64,000 bases of DNA from Arthrobacter sp. FW306-07-I (lineage in GTDB: Bacteria; Actinomycetota; Actinomycetes; Actinomycetales; Micrococcaceae): the NCBI RefSeq assembly GCF_021800405.1, contig NZ_CP084550.1, forward strand, positions 3,720,001-3,784,000, given 5' to 3'. Every line of letters begins with the position of its first letter. Position 1 is the first letter of the stretch. Below are positions 54,450 through 63,421 of this stretch, piece by piece. The translations under genes and the position numbers were made by a program. The notes under the pieces were generated by a model that was given only the letters and a program-made list of their open reading frames with translations, did not search any database and was not told where the DNA came from.

Positions 54450-55013
54450 TCAACGCCTGGCCTCGTACCTCGTTAGGACCACACCGCCGGGAAACGTGCG
54501 GGTCTCCACCAGGGCCAGGTTCACCCAGTTGTCCAGGGCTGTGAAGAACGGTGTGCCGCCGCCTACCAGGACCGGATGGGTGACCACCGCATACTCGTCA
54601 ATCAGTCCAGCCCGCATAGCCGCCGCGGCGAGTGTGGCGCCGCCGATATCCATGGGACCGCCGTCGCCGTCCTTGAGCCGGGTGATCTCGGCAACCGCAT
54701 CGCTCGAGACCAAACGGGCGTTCCAGTCGACCGCGCTGATCGTCGAAGAGAAAACCACCTTCGGCATATCGCGCCAGCGATGGGCGAACTCGACCTGTGC
54801 CGGTGTGGCGTCAGGCTGCTGATCCGCGGTAGGCCAGTGGGAGCTCATCGTCTCCCAAAGTTTGCGCCCATACAGCGCCAGGCCGGTCGCCCCCACCCGG
54901 TCGGACCACCATTGGAACAGTTCGTCACTCGGTGTGCTCCAGGCGATGTCGTCGCCGGGCGCGGCGATGTAACCGTCCAGGCTCACGTTCATGCCAAAGG
55001 CCAGTTTGCGCAT
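54450..55013 (-). CDS. RibD C-terminal/DHFR-like reductase
   Basis: A 187-residue dihydrofolate reductase-fold protein of the RibD-C type. It opens RKLAFGMNVSLDGYIAAPGDDIAWS and has LYGRKLWETMSSHWPTAD, then DIGGATLAAAAMRAGLIDEY, all diagnostic. It lacks the deaminase half of RibD, so it is not the riboflavin enzyme itself. It is thought to reduce small substrates with NADPH. It is convergent with DinB. Confidence 0.88.
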   Translation of the reverse strand: MRKLAFGMNVSLDGYIAAPGDDIAWSTPSDELFQWWSDRVGATGLALYGRKLWETMSSHWPTADQQPDATPAQVEFAHRWRDMPKVVFSSTISAVDWNARLVSSDAVAEITRLKDGDGGPMDIGGATLAAAAMRAGLIDEYAVVTHPVLVGGGTPFFTALDNWVNLALVETRTFPGGVVLTRYEARR

Positions 55014-55061
55014 GGCGCCAGTCTCCCGTGGGCCACGGCTAGTTGTACAGACCTGCCGAGG

Positions 55062-55898
55062 TCAGCTTGCCGTCCGCCCGCCCAGCCGTGTGGTTACCTT
55101 CGCTGCGGCGGTCACACAGGCCTCGCCCAGGCTCTCGAATTGCTCCTTGGATACCCGGAACCGGGGTGCCGGGATCAACACGGCCGCCACCACGTCGCCG
55201 CGGTGGTCGCGGACGGGCGCTGCCACGCCCACCTCGTCCATGGACGATTCCCCGTAGTTGCCCGCCCACCCCCGCCGCACAACATCCTGGAGCCGGGCCC
55301 CGTAGGCGGCAAGGCCGGCGTCGTCCATGCCTGGAAAAGTGATGGTGCCACTCCTCAGCAGCTCCCGCACCCGCTCTGCCGGCAGGGTGGACAGGAAGAC
55401 CTGGACGGACGCGCTCATGGCGTCCCGGTAGCGCGCGCCCAGCGGGGTGGTGTGCTTGATCTGGTGGTGGCTGGCGATCTGTTCCACGCAGATGGCTTCG
55501 TCGCCGTTCCACAGCATGAGCGCGCTGGTTTCCCCGGTCTGCTCCGTCAACTGCCGCAGGACCGGGTAGGCCACCCGGCGTTCCTCCATCTCGGCGAGCA
55601 GCGGCCCGGCGACGGCGATGAGCCCCAGGCCCAGCCGGAAGCGCTTGGTCTCCGGGTCCCGTTCCACCAGGTTTTCCTGCTCGAAGGTGGCGAGGATCCG
55701 GGACACGCTGCTCTTGTGCATGCCCACCCGGTTGGCGATTTCCGTAACGCCCAGCAGCGGCTCATCCGCGGTGAAGGTGCGCAGGACGGCGATGGCATTG
55801 ACGACGACGGAGGCGCCCTTCGCGTCCGGCCCGCCGTTGGTGCCGCTTCCGTTGCCGTTGCTGTCGGGGGTCTTTGCAGGAGTCATGGTGGATACCAT
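55062..55898 (-). CDS. IclR-family transcriptional regulator
   Basis: A 278-residue regulator with an N-terminal winged helix (about 28-90) reading ANRVGMHKSSVSRILATFEQENLV and a C-terminal effector domain (about 105-275) with YRDAMSASVQVFLSTLPAERV and WAGNYGESSMDEVGVAAPV. The N-terminal 25 residues are low complexity. ATG 55898 or ATG 55886 could be the start. It follows the creatinase gene on the same strand but is separated by a strong hairpin. It probably controls the creatinase and MHS transporter genes. Confidence 0.92.
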   Translation of the reverse strand: MVSTMTPAKTPDSNGNGSGTNGGPDAKGASVVVNAIAVLRTFTADEPLLGVTEIANRVGMHKSSVSRILATFEQENLVERDPETKRFRLGLGLIAVAGPLLAEMEERRVAYPVLRQLTEQTGETSALMLWNGDEAICVEQIASHHQIKHTTPLGARYRDAMSASVQVFLSTLPAERVRELLRSGTITFPGMDDAGLAAYGARLQDVVRRGWAGNYGESSMDEVGVAAPVRDHRGDVVAAVLIPAPRFRVSKEQFESLGEACVTAAAKVTTRLGGRTAS

Positions 55899-55928
55899 CT
55901 TTCCCTATCGTTGGCGGCGGACGCCGAA

Positions 55929-55969
55929 AGCGGCGCCGTGGCCTGAGCTGCTCAGTCCACGGCGCCGCT
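55929..55969 (-). terminator. Terminator between creatinase and iclR
   Basis: Perfect 13-bp stem (55929-55941 with 55957-55969) whose loop contains a second small hairpin (CTGAG-CTG-CTCAG, 55943-55955). It lies just past the creatinase stop at 55986 on the minus strand. Confidence 0.8.
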
Positions 55970-55985
55970 CTGGCTGTTCAGTGGG

Positions 55986-57242
55986 TTATGCCTCGATGAT
56001 GTTGTGCTCAGGACCGAACGGGAACTTGGTGATGTTCTCGACAGAGTTGTCCTCGCCGATGACCAGGATGTCGTGCTCGCGGTAGCCGCCGGCGCCGGGC
56101 AGGCCGTCCGCAACCGTGATCATGGGCTCCATGGACACCACCATGCCCGGTTCCAGGACGGTGTCGATGTCCTCGCGCAGCTCCAGGCCGGCTTCGCGGC
56201 CGTAGTAGTGGCTGAGGACGCCGAAGGAGTGGCCGTAACCGAAGGTGCGGTTGGCCAGCAGGCCGTGGCTGATGTAGATCTCGTTGAGCTCCGCGGCGAT
56301 GTCCTTGCAGACGGCGCCGGGCTTGATGAGTTCCAGGCCCCGGCGGTGCACCTCCACGTTGATGTTCCACAGCTCCAGTGAGCGCTCGTCCGGCTGGCCC
56401 AGGAAGAGGGTGCGCTCCAGGGCGGTGTAGTAGCCGGAAGTCATGGGGAAGCAGTTGAGCGAGAGGATGTCTCCCTGCTGCAGCTTCCGGGTGGTGGCCC
56501 AGTTGTGCGCGCCGTCGGTGTTGATGCCGGACTGGAACCACACCCAGGTGTCCCGGACCTCGCGGTGCGGGAAGGTCCTGGCGATCTCGTGCACCATGGC
56601 CTCGGTGCCAATCAGGGCAACCTCGTACTCGCTGATGCCTTCGCGGATGGCGTTGCGGATGGCCTCGCCGCCCAGGTCTCCGATGCGGGCGCCGTGCTTG
56701 ATGACTTCGATTTCCTCGGCGGACTTGATCATGCGCTGGCGCATGGCGTCCTGGGACACGTCCAGGAGCTGGGCGCCCGGGAAGGCGGCGGCGATCTTTT
56801 CGCGGGTCAAGCCCGGGAGGAAGTCATCCTCGACGCCGATCCGGTTGGCCTTGACGCCGCGCTGGCGCAGCGCTTCCTGCAGGCCGAAGTAGAAGTTGTC
56901 CCGGCGCCAGTCGGTGTAGACGATGTTTTCGCCGTAGGAAGTGCGCCAGGGCATGCCGGCGTCGATGTTGGCGGTGACGGTGACCGAGTCGTCGGCGGTG
57001 ACCACCAGGGCGTAGTTGCGGCCGAACGTGGTGTACAGGAAGTCGGAGTAGTACTTGATGCCGTGGTAGCTGGTGAGGATGACGGCGTCCAGGTCCTTGG
57101 CGGCCATGATCTGGCGCAGGCCGCCCAGGCGGCGCTCGAACTCCGCGTCGGAGAACGTCAGCTTGCCCTTGGAGCCGATGTGCAGGACCTTGAGGCGCTC
57201 GAGTTCGGCAATGGAGGACGCGTTGTCAGCGGTGATAGTCAC
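55986..57242 (-). CDS. Creatinase (creatine amidinohydrolase)
   Basis: A 418-residue M24-fold hydrolase converting creatine to sarcosine and urea. The match to Pseudomonas creatinase is clear along the whole length: YADWRRDNFY-like YTDWRRDNFYFG, WFQSGINTDGAHN, ILSLNCFPMTSGYYTALERTLF, RRGLELIKPGA, FGYGHSFGVLSHYYGREAG and GGYREHDI. The enzyme does not use metal, unlike aminopeptidase P relatives. GTG 57242 is the start. It lies between the IclR gene and an MHS-type transporter on the same strand. Creatininase and sarcosine oxidase are not in the window. Confidence 0.93.
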   Translation of the reverse strand: MTITADNASSIAELERLKVLHIGSKGKLTFSDAEFERRLGGLRQIMAAKDLDAVILTSYHGIKYYSDFLYTTFGRNYALVVTADDSVTVTANIDAGMPWRTSYGENIVYTDWRRDNFYFGLQEALRQRGVKANRIGVEDDFLPGLTREKIAAAFPGAQLLDVSQDAMRQRMIKSAEEIEVIKHGARIGDLGGEAIRNAIREGISEYEVALIGTEAMVHEIARTFPHREVRDTWVWFQSGINTDGAHNWATTRKLQQGDILSLNCFPMTSGYYTALERTLFLGQPDERSLELWNINVEVHRRGLELIKPGAVCKDIAAELNEIYISHGLLANRTFGYGHSFGVLSHYYGREAGLELREDIDTVLEPGMVVSMEPMITVADGLPGAGGYREHDILVIGEDNSVENITKFPFGPEHNIIEA

Positions 57243-57329
57243 GAAGGTGTGCCTTTCTAATGGGTGCCGGCAGCTGCTGCAGCCGGTGTTGGTTTGCGTG
57301 ATGAGGTTGGTCTTGGGAAGACCTCTTGG

Positions 57330-58700
57330 TCAGAGGTGCTTGAGGGGTTTCCGGGAAGTCTCGGCGGCGAACAGCACGGCCACAAGGGACACTGCGGACG
57401 CGGCCACCAGGTACCAGCCGGGCGCCAGCTTGCTCTGGGTCATGCCGATCAGGAGGGTGGCCATGAACGGTGCGGTGCCGCCGAAGAGCGCGTTGGAGAG
57501 GTTGAAGCTGACGGCGAAGCCGCTGTACCGGACCTTGGTGGGGAACAGTTCGGCCAGGAAGCTGGGCAGGGTCCCGTCATTCAGGGTGAGCATGCCGCCC
57601 AGCAGGATCTGGACCAGGACGATCACCAGGAAGTTGCCGGTGTCCAGCAGCATGAAGGCAGGGACGGTCAGGACCATGAAGAGCACCGAGGCGGTGATGA
57701 GCATGCGCTTCCGGCCGAACCGGTCCGAGGCGATGCCGGTCAGGAAGATGAAGCCGATGTAGCTGGCCAGGGCGATGGTGGTGGCCAGGAAGGACTCGGT
57801 GGGTCCAAAGCCCAGTTCCTCGGACAGGTAGGTGGGCATGTAGCTGAGGATGACGTAGAAGCCGACGGCGTTGAGCAGCACCGCGCCGCACGCGATGACC
57901 AGCTGCTTGCGGTACGTCCGGAACATGTCCAGCGCGGGAGCCTTGGGGGCGTTTTCCTCCTGGTCGGCCAGGGCGCGGAAGGCCGGGGTGTCCTCCAGCT
58001 TGGTGCGGATGTAGCGCCCGATCAGGCCCATGGGGGCTGCCAGGAGGAACGGCAGCCGCCAGCCCCAGTCGTGCAGCTGTTCGGTGCTGAGCACCGAGCT
58101 GAGGAGTGCCGCGATCAGTGAGCCCAGGAGCAGGCCAGCAGCGGTGCTGGCCGGAACGACGGCGGCATAGAGGCCGCGGCGGTTGGCCGGTGCGTATTCC
58201 ACCAAGAAGGCCGAGGCTCCGGCGTACTCCCCTGCGGCCGAAAATCCCTGGACCACGCGGACCAGGAGCAGCAGGATCGGGGCCAGCATGCCGATGGTGC
58301 CGTAGCCGGGGATGAGTGCGATGCAGAAGGTGGAGACGGACATGATGACGATGGAGAGGGACAGCGCTTTGCGGCGGCCCAGCTTGTCACCAATGTGGCC
58401 CCAGAAGAAGCCGCCCAAGGGACGGACGAAGAAGGAAATGGCAAAGACTGCGAAGGTTGCCAGGAGCGCGGTCTGCCGGTCCGCTTCGGGAAAGAACACC
58501 GAGGAGATGACTGCTGCCAGGTAACCGTACACGGCGTAGTCGAACCATTCGACGAAGTTGCCGATGAAGCTCGCGGTGACCACCCGCCGTCGGACGTCCT
58601 TGCTGGCAACGGTACTGTCCGCAGCATCGCCAGCCCGGGCGGGACCGTTGGCGTCAGCGGCAACGATTCCGGCCCGGGGTGAGTTTTGTTGGGTACTCAT
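57330..58700 (-). CDS. MHS-family MFS transporter (metabolite:H+ symporter)
   Basis: A 456-residue, 12-helix symporter of the metabolite:H+ symporter group. It shows TASFIGNFVEWFDYAVYGYLA, FFVRPLGGFFWGHIGDKLGRRKAL and GFSAAGEYAGASAFLVEYAP, all typical. The N-terminus is a 35-residue cytoplasmic arm. It is upstream of creatinase on the same strand (87 bp away), so it probably imports creatine or a related guanidino compound. A palindrome 25 bp upstream of its start is the likely site for the IclR regulator. Confidence 0.92.
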   Translation of the reverse strand: MSTQQNSPRAGIVAADANGPARAGDAADSTVASKDVRRRVVTASFIGNFVEWFDYAVYGYLAAVISSVFFPEADRQTALLATFAVFAISFFVRPLGGFFWGHIGDKLGRRKALSLSIVIMSVSTFCIALIPGYGTIGMLAPILLLLVRVVQGFSAAGEYAGASAFLVEYAPANRRGLYAAVVPASTAAGLLLGSLIAALLSSVLSTEQLHDWGWRLPFLLAAPMGLIGRYIRTKLEDTPAFRALADQEENAPKAPALDMFRTYRKQLVIACGAVLLNAVGFYVILSYMPTYLSEELGFGPTESFLATTIALASYIGFIFLTGIASDRFGRKRMLITASVLFMVLTVPAFMLLDTGNFLVIVLVQILLGGMLTLNDGTLPSFLAELFPTKVRYSGFAVSFNLSNALFGGTAPFMATLLIGMTQSKLAPGWYLVAASAVSLVAVLFAAETSRKPLKHL

Positions 58701-58724
58701 GAAACCACCAATTGAAAAGTTGGA

Positions 58725-58741
58725 GTTGCATTACTTGCAAC
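58725..58741 (-). promoter_or_regulatory. Palindrome upstream of the MHS transporter (IclR operator candidate)
   Basis: GTTGCA (58725-58730) and TGCAAC (58736-58741) form an inverted repeat with a 5-nt spacer, 25 bp upstream of the transporter start. IclR-family operators are often short palindromes with TTGCA/TGCAA half-sites, and an IclR gene lies in the same cluster. Confidence 0.55.
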
Positions 58742-58926
58742 GTGGTTGTTCCAAGATAGGCCGTGATGCGCAACACAGTCAATAGGTTTTGGAATGATTA
58801 ATCCCGCGACCATCGAGTGGATGGACCGGAAGTGGCACACTTCAGGGTCCCTAACAAAAGGATCCGACTGGTTGCGTTCAAAGCAACAGAGTTGTAACAA
58901 GAGCGGAACTTGGGCTTCAACGCAGG

Positions 58927-58960
58927 AATGGCCGCCAAGCGGGAGCGCTTGGCGGCCATT
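58927..58960 (-). terminator. Terminator after the ferredoxin gene
   Basis: Perfect 15-bp stem (58927-58941 with 58946-58960) with a 4-nt loop, 26 bp past the ferredoxin stop. It ends the long minus-strand operon that enters from beyond the right window edge. Confidence 0.85.
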
Positions 58961-58985
58961 CAACGGCAGGGATGTGCTGGAGGGT

Positions 58986-59306
58986 TTATCCCGCAGGAAC
59001 AGGTTCCGCTGCGATTACCGAGTGGTCCCGGTGCAGGTTACCCAGGGCCGAGGCCCCCTGCGGTGACCCCAGGTCGGAGAAGAACTCCACGTTGGCGCGG
59101 ACGTAGTCTGCCCACTCGTCCGGCACGTCGTCGGAGTAGTAGATGGCTTCCACCGGGCACACGGGATCACACGCACCGCAGTCCACGCATTCGGATGGGT
59201 GGATGTAGAGCGAGCGTTCGCCCTCGTAGATGCAGTCCACTGGGCACTCCTGGATGCAGGCCTTGTCCTTTACGTCCACGCAGGGCTGGGCGATCACGTA
59301 CGTCAT
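58986..59306 (-). CDS. fdxA: 7Fe ferredoxin, FdxA type
   Basis: A 106-residue electron carrier. It has the [3Fe-4S] ligands in CVDVKDKACIQECPVDC and the [4Fe-4S] ligands in CVDCGACDPVCP, followed by an acidic tail WADYVRANVEFF, as in actinobacterial FdxA. The start is ATG 59306, 5 bp past the aldehyde dehydrogenase stop. It is the last gene of the operon. Being embedded in a catabolic chain suggests electron supply to an oxygenase or other redox enzyme encoded to the right, outside the window. Confidence 0.95.
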   Translation of the reverse strand: MTYVIAQPCVDVKDKACIQECPVDCIYEGERSLYIHPSECVDCGACDPVCPVEAIYYSDDVPDEWADYVRANVEFFSDLGSPQGASALGNLHRDHSVIAAEPVPAG

Positions 59307-59311
59307 GGCAG

Positions 59312-60781
59312 CTACACACCCGTGTAGACGGTCTTGCCCCAGGTGAAGAACTCCAAGGCGGACCTGCCCTGCTCGCGGAATGTGTTGGTGGAGGAGTCCT
59401 TGACGCCGCCAAACGGCACATTCAGGTCCAGTCCCGCCGTGGGCCGGTTGACCTTGATGACGCCCGCCTGCGCCCTGGCGGAGAAATCGGTGGCCAGGGC
59501 CAGCGAGTCGGTGCAGATACCGGCGGTGAGGCCGTAGCGGGAGTCGTTGATGGCGGCCAGTCCGGCCTCGTAGCCTGGCACTTCCAGGACGGCCACCACG
59601 GGGCCGAAGATTTCCTCGGTCACGGCCGGATCGTCGAAGGCCAGGTCGGTGAGCACGGCGGCGGGGAAGGACAGCGCTCCGGAGGAATCGCCGTCGTACC
59701 TTCCATGCAGGAGGGTGGCACCGCGTTCGACGGCGCCACGCACCGCTGCCTGGTCCTGCTCGAACTGCTGCTGGCTCACCACGGCCCCCATGGCAGACTC
59801 CAGGCCATCGCCCGGCGTGTATTTGGCGGCTTCTGCCACCAGCGCCTCCAGGAACGCGGGGCGGATGCCGGGGGTGACGTAAACGCGCGACGTGGCCGTG
59901 CAGGCCTGGCCGGTAAGGCCGAAGGCGCCTGCCGCCACCACCTGTGCGGCCTTCGCTGGATCGGCGTCGTCCAGGACCAGGACGCCGTTCTTGCCGCCCA
60001 TCTCCAGCTGCACCCGGGCGCGCCGGCCGTTGAGGATCTCCTGCAGGCCCAGGCCCACCTTGGTGGAACCGGTGAAGGACATTCCGGCAATGCGCGGATC
60101 GCGGGCCAGGGCATCGCCCACCACGCGGCCCTTGCCGTGCACCACGTTGAATACGCCGGCCGGCAGTCCCGCGTCCTGCAGGGCGCGGGCCAGGTGGGTG
60201 GCGGACAGCGGCGTGAGCTCGGCGGGCTTGATGACCACGGCGTTGCCGCTGATCAGTGCCGGCGCCGTTTTCCAGGCCGGGATGGCGATGGGGAAGTTCC
60301 AAGGGGTGATCAGGCCAACCACGCCCAGCGGCTCGCGCCGGGTGGTGATGGTGGTGTCCGGCAGCCCGCTGGGCAGCACCTCACCGGTCGCGGCCCAGCC
60401 GAGCGAGCCGAAGAACCGCAGCACGTCGGAGGCGCGCTTCACTTCGCCCTTGGCCTCGGCCAGGGTCTTGCCTTCCTCGCGGACCAGGTCCTCGGCAATG
60501 GCCGCCTGCCGTTCGATCAGCAGGTTTCCGGCGGCCAGGAGGACGGCGCCGCGGGATGGTGCGGGCAGCGCTGCCCAGGCGGGCTGCGCGGCTACTGCTG
60601 CGGTGACAGCGGCGTCCACGTCCTCGGCGGTGCCGCGGGGTGACAGTGCGGCGAGCTCGTCCGGCCGGGCGGGGTTCATGCGCCGGGTTTCTGCCTCGCC
60701 CAGCCATTGGCCATTGATGAGGTGCTGGGCGGTCAGGTGTGCGTCGGCGGTGGTTTGGGGGTCCAGGGCGGTGGAGGTCAT
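59312..60781 (-). CDS. NAD(P)-dependent aldehyde dehydrogenase
   Basis: A 489-residue aldehyde dehydrogenase. The cofactor site TPWNFPIAIPAWKTAPAL, the catalytic Glu in LEMGGKN and the nucleophile Cys in GQACTATSR are visible, and EEIFGPVVAV follows. It resembles the alpha-ketoglutaric-semialdehyde/succinate-semialdehyde group. ATG 60781 is the family start. It lies 29 bp downstream of the SDR gene and 5 bp upstream of the ferredoxin gene. It probably oxidises an aldehyde intermediate of the pathway encoded by the cluster. Confidence 0.93.
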   Translation of the reverse strand: MTSTALDPQTTADAHLTAQHLINGQWLGEAETRRMNPARPDELAALSPRGTAEDVDAAVTAAVAAQPAWAALPAPSRGAVLLAAGNLLIERQAAIAEDLVREEGKTLAEAKGEVKRASDVLRFFGSLGWAATGEVLPSGLPDTTITTRREPLGVVGLITPWNFPIAIPAWKTAPALISGNAVVIKPAELTPLSATHLARALQDAGLPAGVFNVVHGKGRVVGDALARDPRIAGMSFTGSTKVGLGLQEILNGRRARVQLEMGGKNGVLVLDDADPAKAAQVVAAGAFGLTGQACTATSRVYVTPGIRPAFLEALVAEAAKYTPGDGLESAMGAVVSQQQFEQDQAAVRGAVERGATLLHGRYDGDSSGALSFPAAVLTDLAFDDPAVTEEIFGPVVAVLEVPGYEAGLAAINDSRYGLTAGICTDSLALATDFSARAQAGVIKVNRPTAGLDLNVPFGGVKDSSTNTFREQGRSALEFFTWGKTVYTGV

Positions 60782-60810
60782 GGCGTTCCTTTGGAAGATG
60801 GTGGGTGGGG

Positions 60811-61611
60811 CTAGAGGCTGCGGATGAGGCCGCCGTCGCACCGCAGCGCCACGCCGGTGATGTACGACGCCGGTGCGCTGCACAGGAAGGCGGCTGCGGC
60901 ACCGAACTCGGCGGGTTCCCCATACCGCCGCGCGGGGATGGTTTTGCGGGATTCGAGCCGGATTTCGTCCAGGGTGGTGCCGCGGCGCTTGGCCGCTGCC
61001 TGGTCCAGTTCGGTGACGCGGTCGGTGGCGATCCTGCCGGGCAGGAGCAGGTTGACGGTTACCCCGTCCAGCGCCACCTCCGCCGCGAGGGTCTTGAGGT
61101 ACGCGGCCAGGGCTGCGCGGCCGGTGTTGGAGATGGCCAGGTTGGGCAGGGGCGCGGCCACCCCGCTGGACCCGACGGCCAGGATCCTCCCCCACCGCCG
61201 CTCCCGCATTCCGGGGAGGGCCAGGGCCACCAGGGCCTGGTGGGGCTTGACCAGGGTGTCGAACGCTGCGGCGATGTCCTCGGAGCCCAGGGTCGCCGCG
61301 GCGCCGGGCTTGGGTCCGGGCCCGTTGAGGACCAGGATGTCGATCTGGCCCAGGCCCGCTTCGGTCTGCGCCGCTGCCGCTGCCACTCCCCCGGGGGCGG
61401 TGAGGTCGGCTTCGACGGCAATGGCGCCGAACCCAGGGAGGTCACCATATGCTGCGTGCAGTTCGCCCACGATCTCCTGGGCCCGGTCATGTCGCCGGCC
61501 CACGATGGCCACCTTGGCCCCTTCCGCGGCGAGTGCCCGCGCCACGGCGAGCCCCAGTCCGCCGGTGGAGGCCGCCACCAGCGCTGTGCGTCCCGCAATG
61601 CCCAGATCCAT
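60811..61611 (-). CDS. SDR-family oxidoreductase lacking the usual YxxxK motif
   Basis: A 266-residue short-chain dehydrogenase/reductase-like protein. The Rossmann start AASTGGLGLAVARALAAEGAKV and ILVLNGPGPKPG are present, but where Tyr-x3-Lys is expected the sequence reads AISNTGRAALAAY, with Ser-Asn and Arg instead. Some SDR subgroups have this divergent site, so it may still be active or may act on a different substrate. ATG 61611 shares a base with the upstream stop (TGATG). Its place in the operon suggests a reductase or isomerase step. Confidence 0.85.
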   Translation of the reverse strand: MDLGIAGRTALVAASTGGLGLAVARALAAEGAKVAIVGRRHDRAQEIVGELHAAYGDLPGFGAIAVEADLTAPGGVAAAAAQTEAGLGQIDILVLNGPGPKPGAAATLGSEDIAAAFDTLVKPHQALVALALPGMRERRWGRILAVGSSGVAAPLPNLAISNTGRAALAAYLKTLAAEVALDGVTVNLLLPGRIATDRVTELDQAAAKRRGTTLDEIRLESRKTIPARRYGEPAEFGAAAAFLCSAPASYITGVALRCDGGLIRSL

Positions 61612-62561
61612 CAGAGGCTCCCGGCCGGGACGGGCGTGCGGGTGATTTTCAGTGCCGTGGCCGCTTCGCGGAGGTGCGCGATCATGGCGTGCCGCAGGTT
61701 CTCCGGGAAGCCCGGCGCCGGGGCGCGGACGCCGGAGTCCTTGATCCAGCCGCGTTCGCGCAGGCATTCCTTGCGGACGGCCAGGGCCACCCTGGCCTGC
61801 TGCTCGAAGTTGATGAGCGGCAGGTAAGGCACCAGCTGGGCGGCGGCCGCCGCGTAGCCCTCCCGCTGCCAGGCCCGGACGCAGGCAATCAATGCTTCCG
61901 GATAGGAGAATCCGGTCATGGCTCCTGCGGCTCCGGCCAGGAGTTCATCCAGCAGGCCTTGGCCGCCAAGGCCGCCGAACACCGAGATGCCGGTGGCGGC
62001 GCTGAGGGTTGCGATGGCCACGCTGGTCGGCGGCGCCTCGGCCTTGATGGCGATAACGGACGGGCTTGCCCTGACCACCGCGATCAGCGCCTCCGTGGAG
62101 ATGGTGACCCCGCTGGCCAGGGGGTAGTCCTGCAGCACCACCTTGGCGCCGGTGGCACGGTGGATGGCGTCCAGGTGGGCGGCGACAACTTCAGGTTTTG
62201 GCGAGTTGGCCTGCACCATAACGGCGGCGAGACGCTGGCCGGCAGCCTCCTGGGCAGCACGGATCTCCTCGATGGCGGGCCGGGTGGCCAGGGCGGTCAC
62301 GCCCACCACCAGCGGCAGGCTGGTGCATTCGACGGCGATTTCCAAGACCTGCCGCCGCTCCTCCGCCGCAAGTGCGGCTGCTTCGCCGAACACGCCCAGG
62401 ACGGTGAGGCCGGTGGCACCGATGGTTTCGTAGCGCTCCACGAGGTCGGAGAGGCTGTCCAGGTCCACGTCCAGGGTGCTGCCCTGGAACGGGGTGGCAA
62501 CGACGCCCCACACGCCCGGGGCCAGGGATTCACGCTTTTCAGGCGCGGCGGATTGCGGCAT
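61611..62561 (-). CDS. Dihydrodipicolinate synthase/N-acetylneuraminate lyase family enzyme
   Basis: A 316-residue class I aldolase-fold enzyme. The Schiff-base Lys lies in VIAIKAEAPPT, the conserved Tyr in VLQDYPLASGV, and the GxxGE substrate motif is GVFGEAAAL. It is unlikely to be DapA itself because it lies in a catabolic operon with CoA-dependent enzymes; family members there cleave or dehydrate keto acids. It ends one base into the SDR gene start. The exact reaction is unknown. Confidence 0.85.
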   Translation of the reverse strand: MPQSAAPEKRESLAPGVWGVVATPFQGSTLDVDLDSLSDLVERYETIGATGLTVLGVFGEAAALAAEERRQVLEIAVECTSLPLVVGVTALATRPAIEEIRAAQEAAGQRLAAVMVQANSPKPEVVAAHLDAIHRATGAKVVLQDYPLASGVTISTEALIAVVRASPSVIAIKAEAPPTSVAIATLSAATGISVFGGLGGQGLLDELLAGAAGAMTGFSYPEALIACVRAWQREGYAAAAAQLVPYLPLINFEQQARVALAVRKECLRERGWIKDSGVRAPAPGFPENLRHAMIAHLREAATALKITRTPVPAGSL

Positions 62562-62617
62562 GGTTGTTTCCTTTCAAGGAAAGTGAAGCGGGAAGAGGTT
62601 CGACGGCGGCGGCCCGG

Positions 62618-63421
62618 TCAGCGGCCCGGCCACAGCGGCTGCCGTTTTTCCTGGAACGCCCGGACGCCTTCGGCGGAGTCCTCGCTGTCCAGGGCGGCCA
62701 TGAGGGCCGGGAGCCGGAGGCCGCGCGCTTCGGCGGCCGTCAGGTGCGAAGTCCGGGCAGCCATCTGCTTGACCGCCCGGACGGAGGTGGGGGCACAGGC
62801 GAGGATCTGGTCCACCCAGCGCTGCACGGCGGCGTCGAGCTCCTCGGCCGGCACCACTTCGTTGACCAGGCCCATGGCCTGCATCTCGGCCGCGCCGGCT
62901 TTCCGGCCGGTAAGGAGCATGCCCATGGCCTGGGTGTAGGGGACGCGGCGCAGCAGCTGGTGGATGCCGCCGTCGAGCGCCAACCGCCCAACCCGGGGCT
63001 CCGTCAATCCGAACTTGGCGCTGTCCGCCGCCACCACGATGTCCGCGCCCAGCACGATCTCCATGCCGCCGCCCAATGCGTAGCCGTTGACCTTGGCGAT
63101 CACGGGGATGTCCAGGGTGGTGCGCAGGCTCAGGCCGCCGAACCCGTTGGGGTCCAGGCCGGCCCAGTACTCCAGGCCGGTCTTGTCCACGGCGGAGGCG
63201 GACATGTCCGCGCCCACGCAGAACGCGCGTGACCCTGCCCCGGTGACGACCACAGCCCGCACGGACGGATCCTGCTCCAGCTGGTCCCAGATGTCGTTGA
63301 GCCGGGCCTGCGCGGTGCCGTCAACAGCGTTGAGGACGTGCTGGCGGTCGATGGTGACGGTTGCGACGCCGTCGTTGATGCTGAGAGTGACTTCGTCTAC
63401 CCGCTCCGCCAGGGCCGTCAC
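62618..63421 (-). CDS. Enoyl-CoA hydratase/isomerase family protein
   Basis: A 267-residue crotonase-fold enzyme. The oxyanion-hole segments AFCVGADMSA and NGYALGGGMEIVLGADIVVA are visible, and the C-terminus ends with the usual FQEKRQPLW. GTG 63421 overlaps the upstream CoA-transferase stop by GTGA. Together with the CoA-transferase it resembles carnitine-type (CaiB/CaiD) or beta-oxidation-like steps that activate and hydrate an unsaturated acid. The substrate is unknown. Confidence 0.92.
   Translation of the reverse strand: MTALAERVDEVTLSINDGVATVTIDRQHVLNAVDGTAQARLNDIWDQLEQDPSVRAVVVTGAGSRAFCVGADMSASAVDKTGLEYWAGLDPNGFGGLSLRTTLDIPVIAKVNGYALGGGMEIVLGADIVVAADSAKFGLTEPRVGRLALDGGIHQLLRRVPYTQAMGMLLTGRKAGAAEMQAMGLVNEVVPAEELDAAVQRWVDQILACAPTSVRAVKQMAARTSHLTAAEARGLRLPALMAALDSEDSAEGVRAFQEKRQPLWPGR

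Noticed and set aside
58910..60643. Long 577-codon plus-strand frame, and the similar one at 61449-62939
   Set aside because: They are antisense to the aldehyde dehydrogenase, SDR and DHDPS-family genes, which have clear catalytic motifs.
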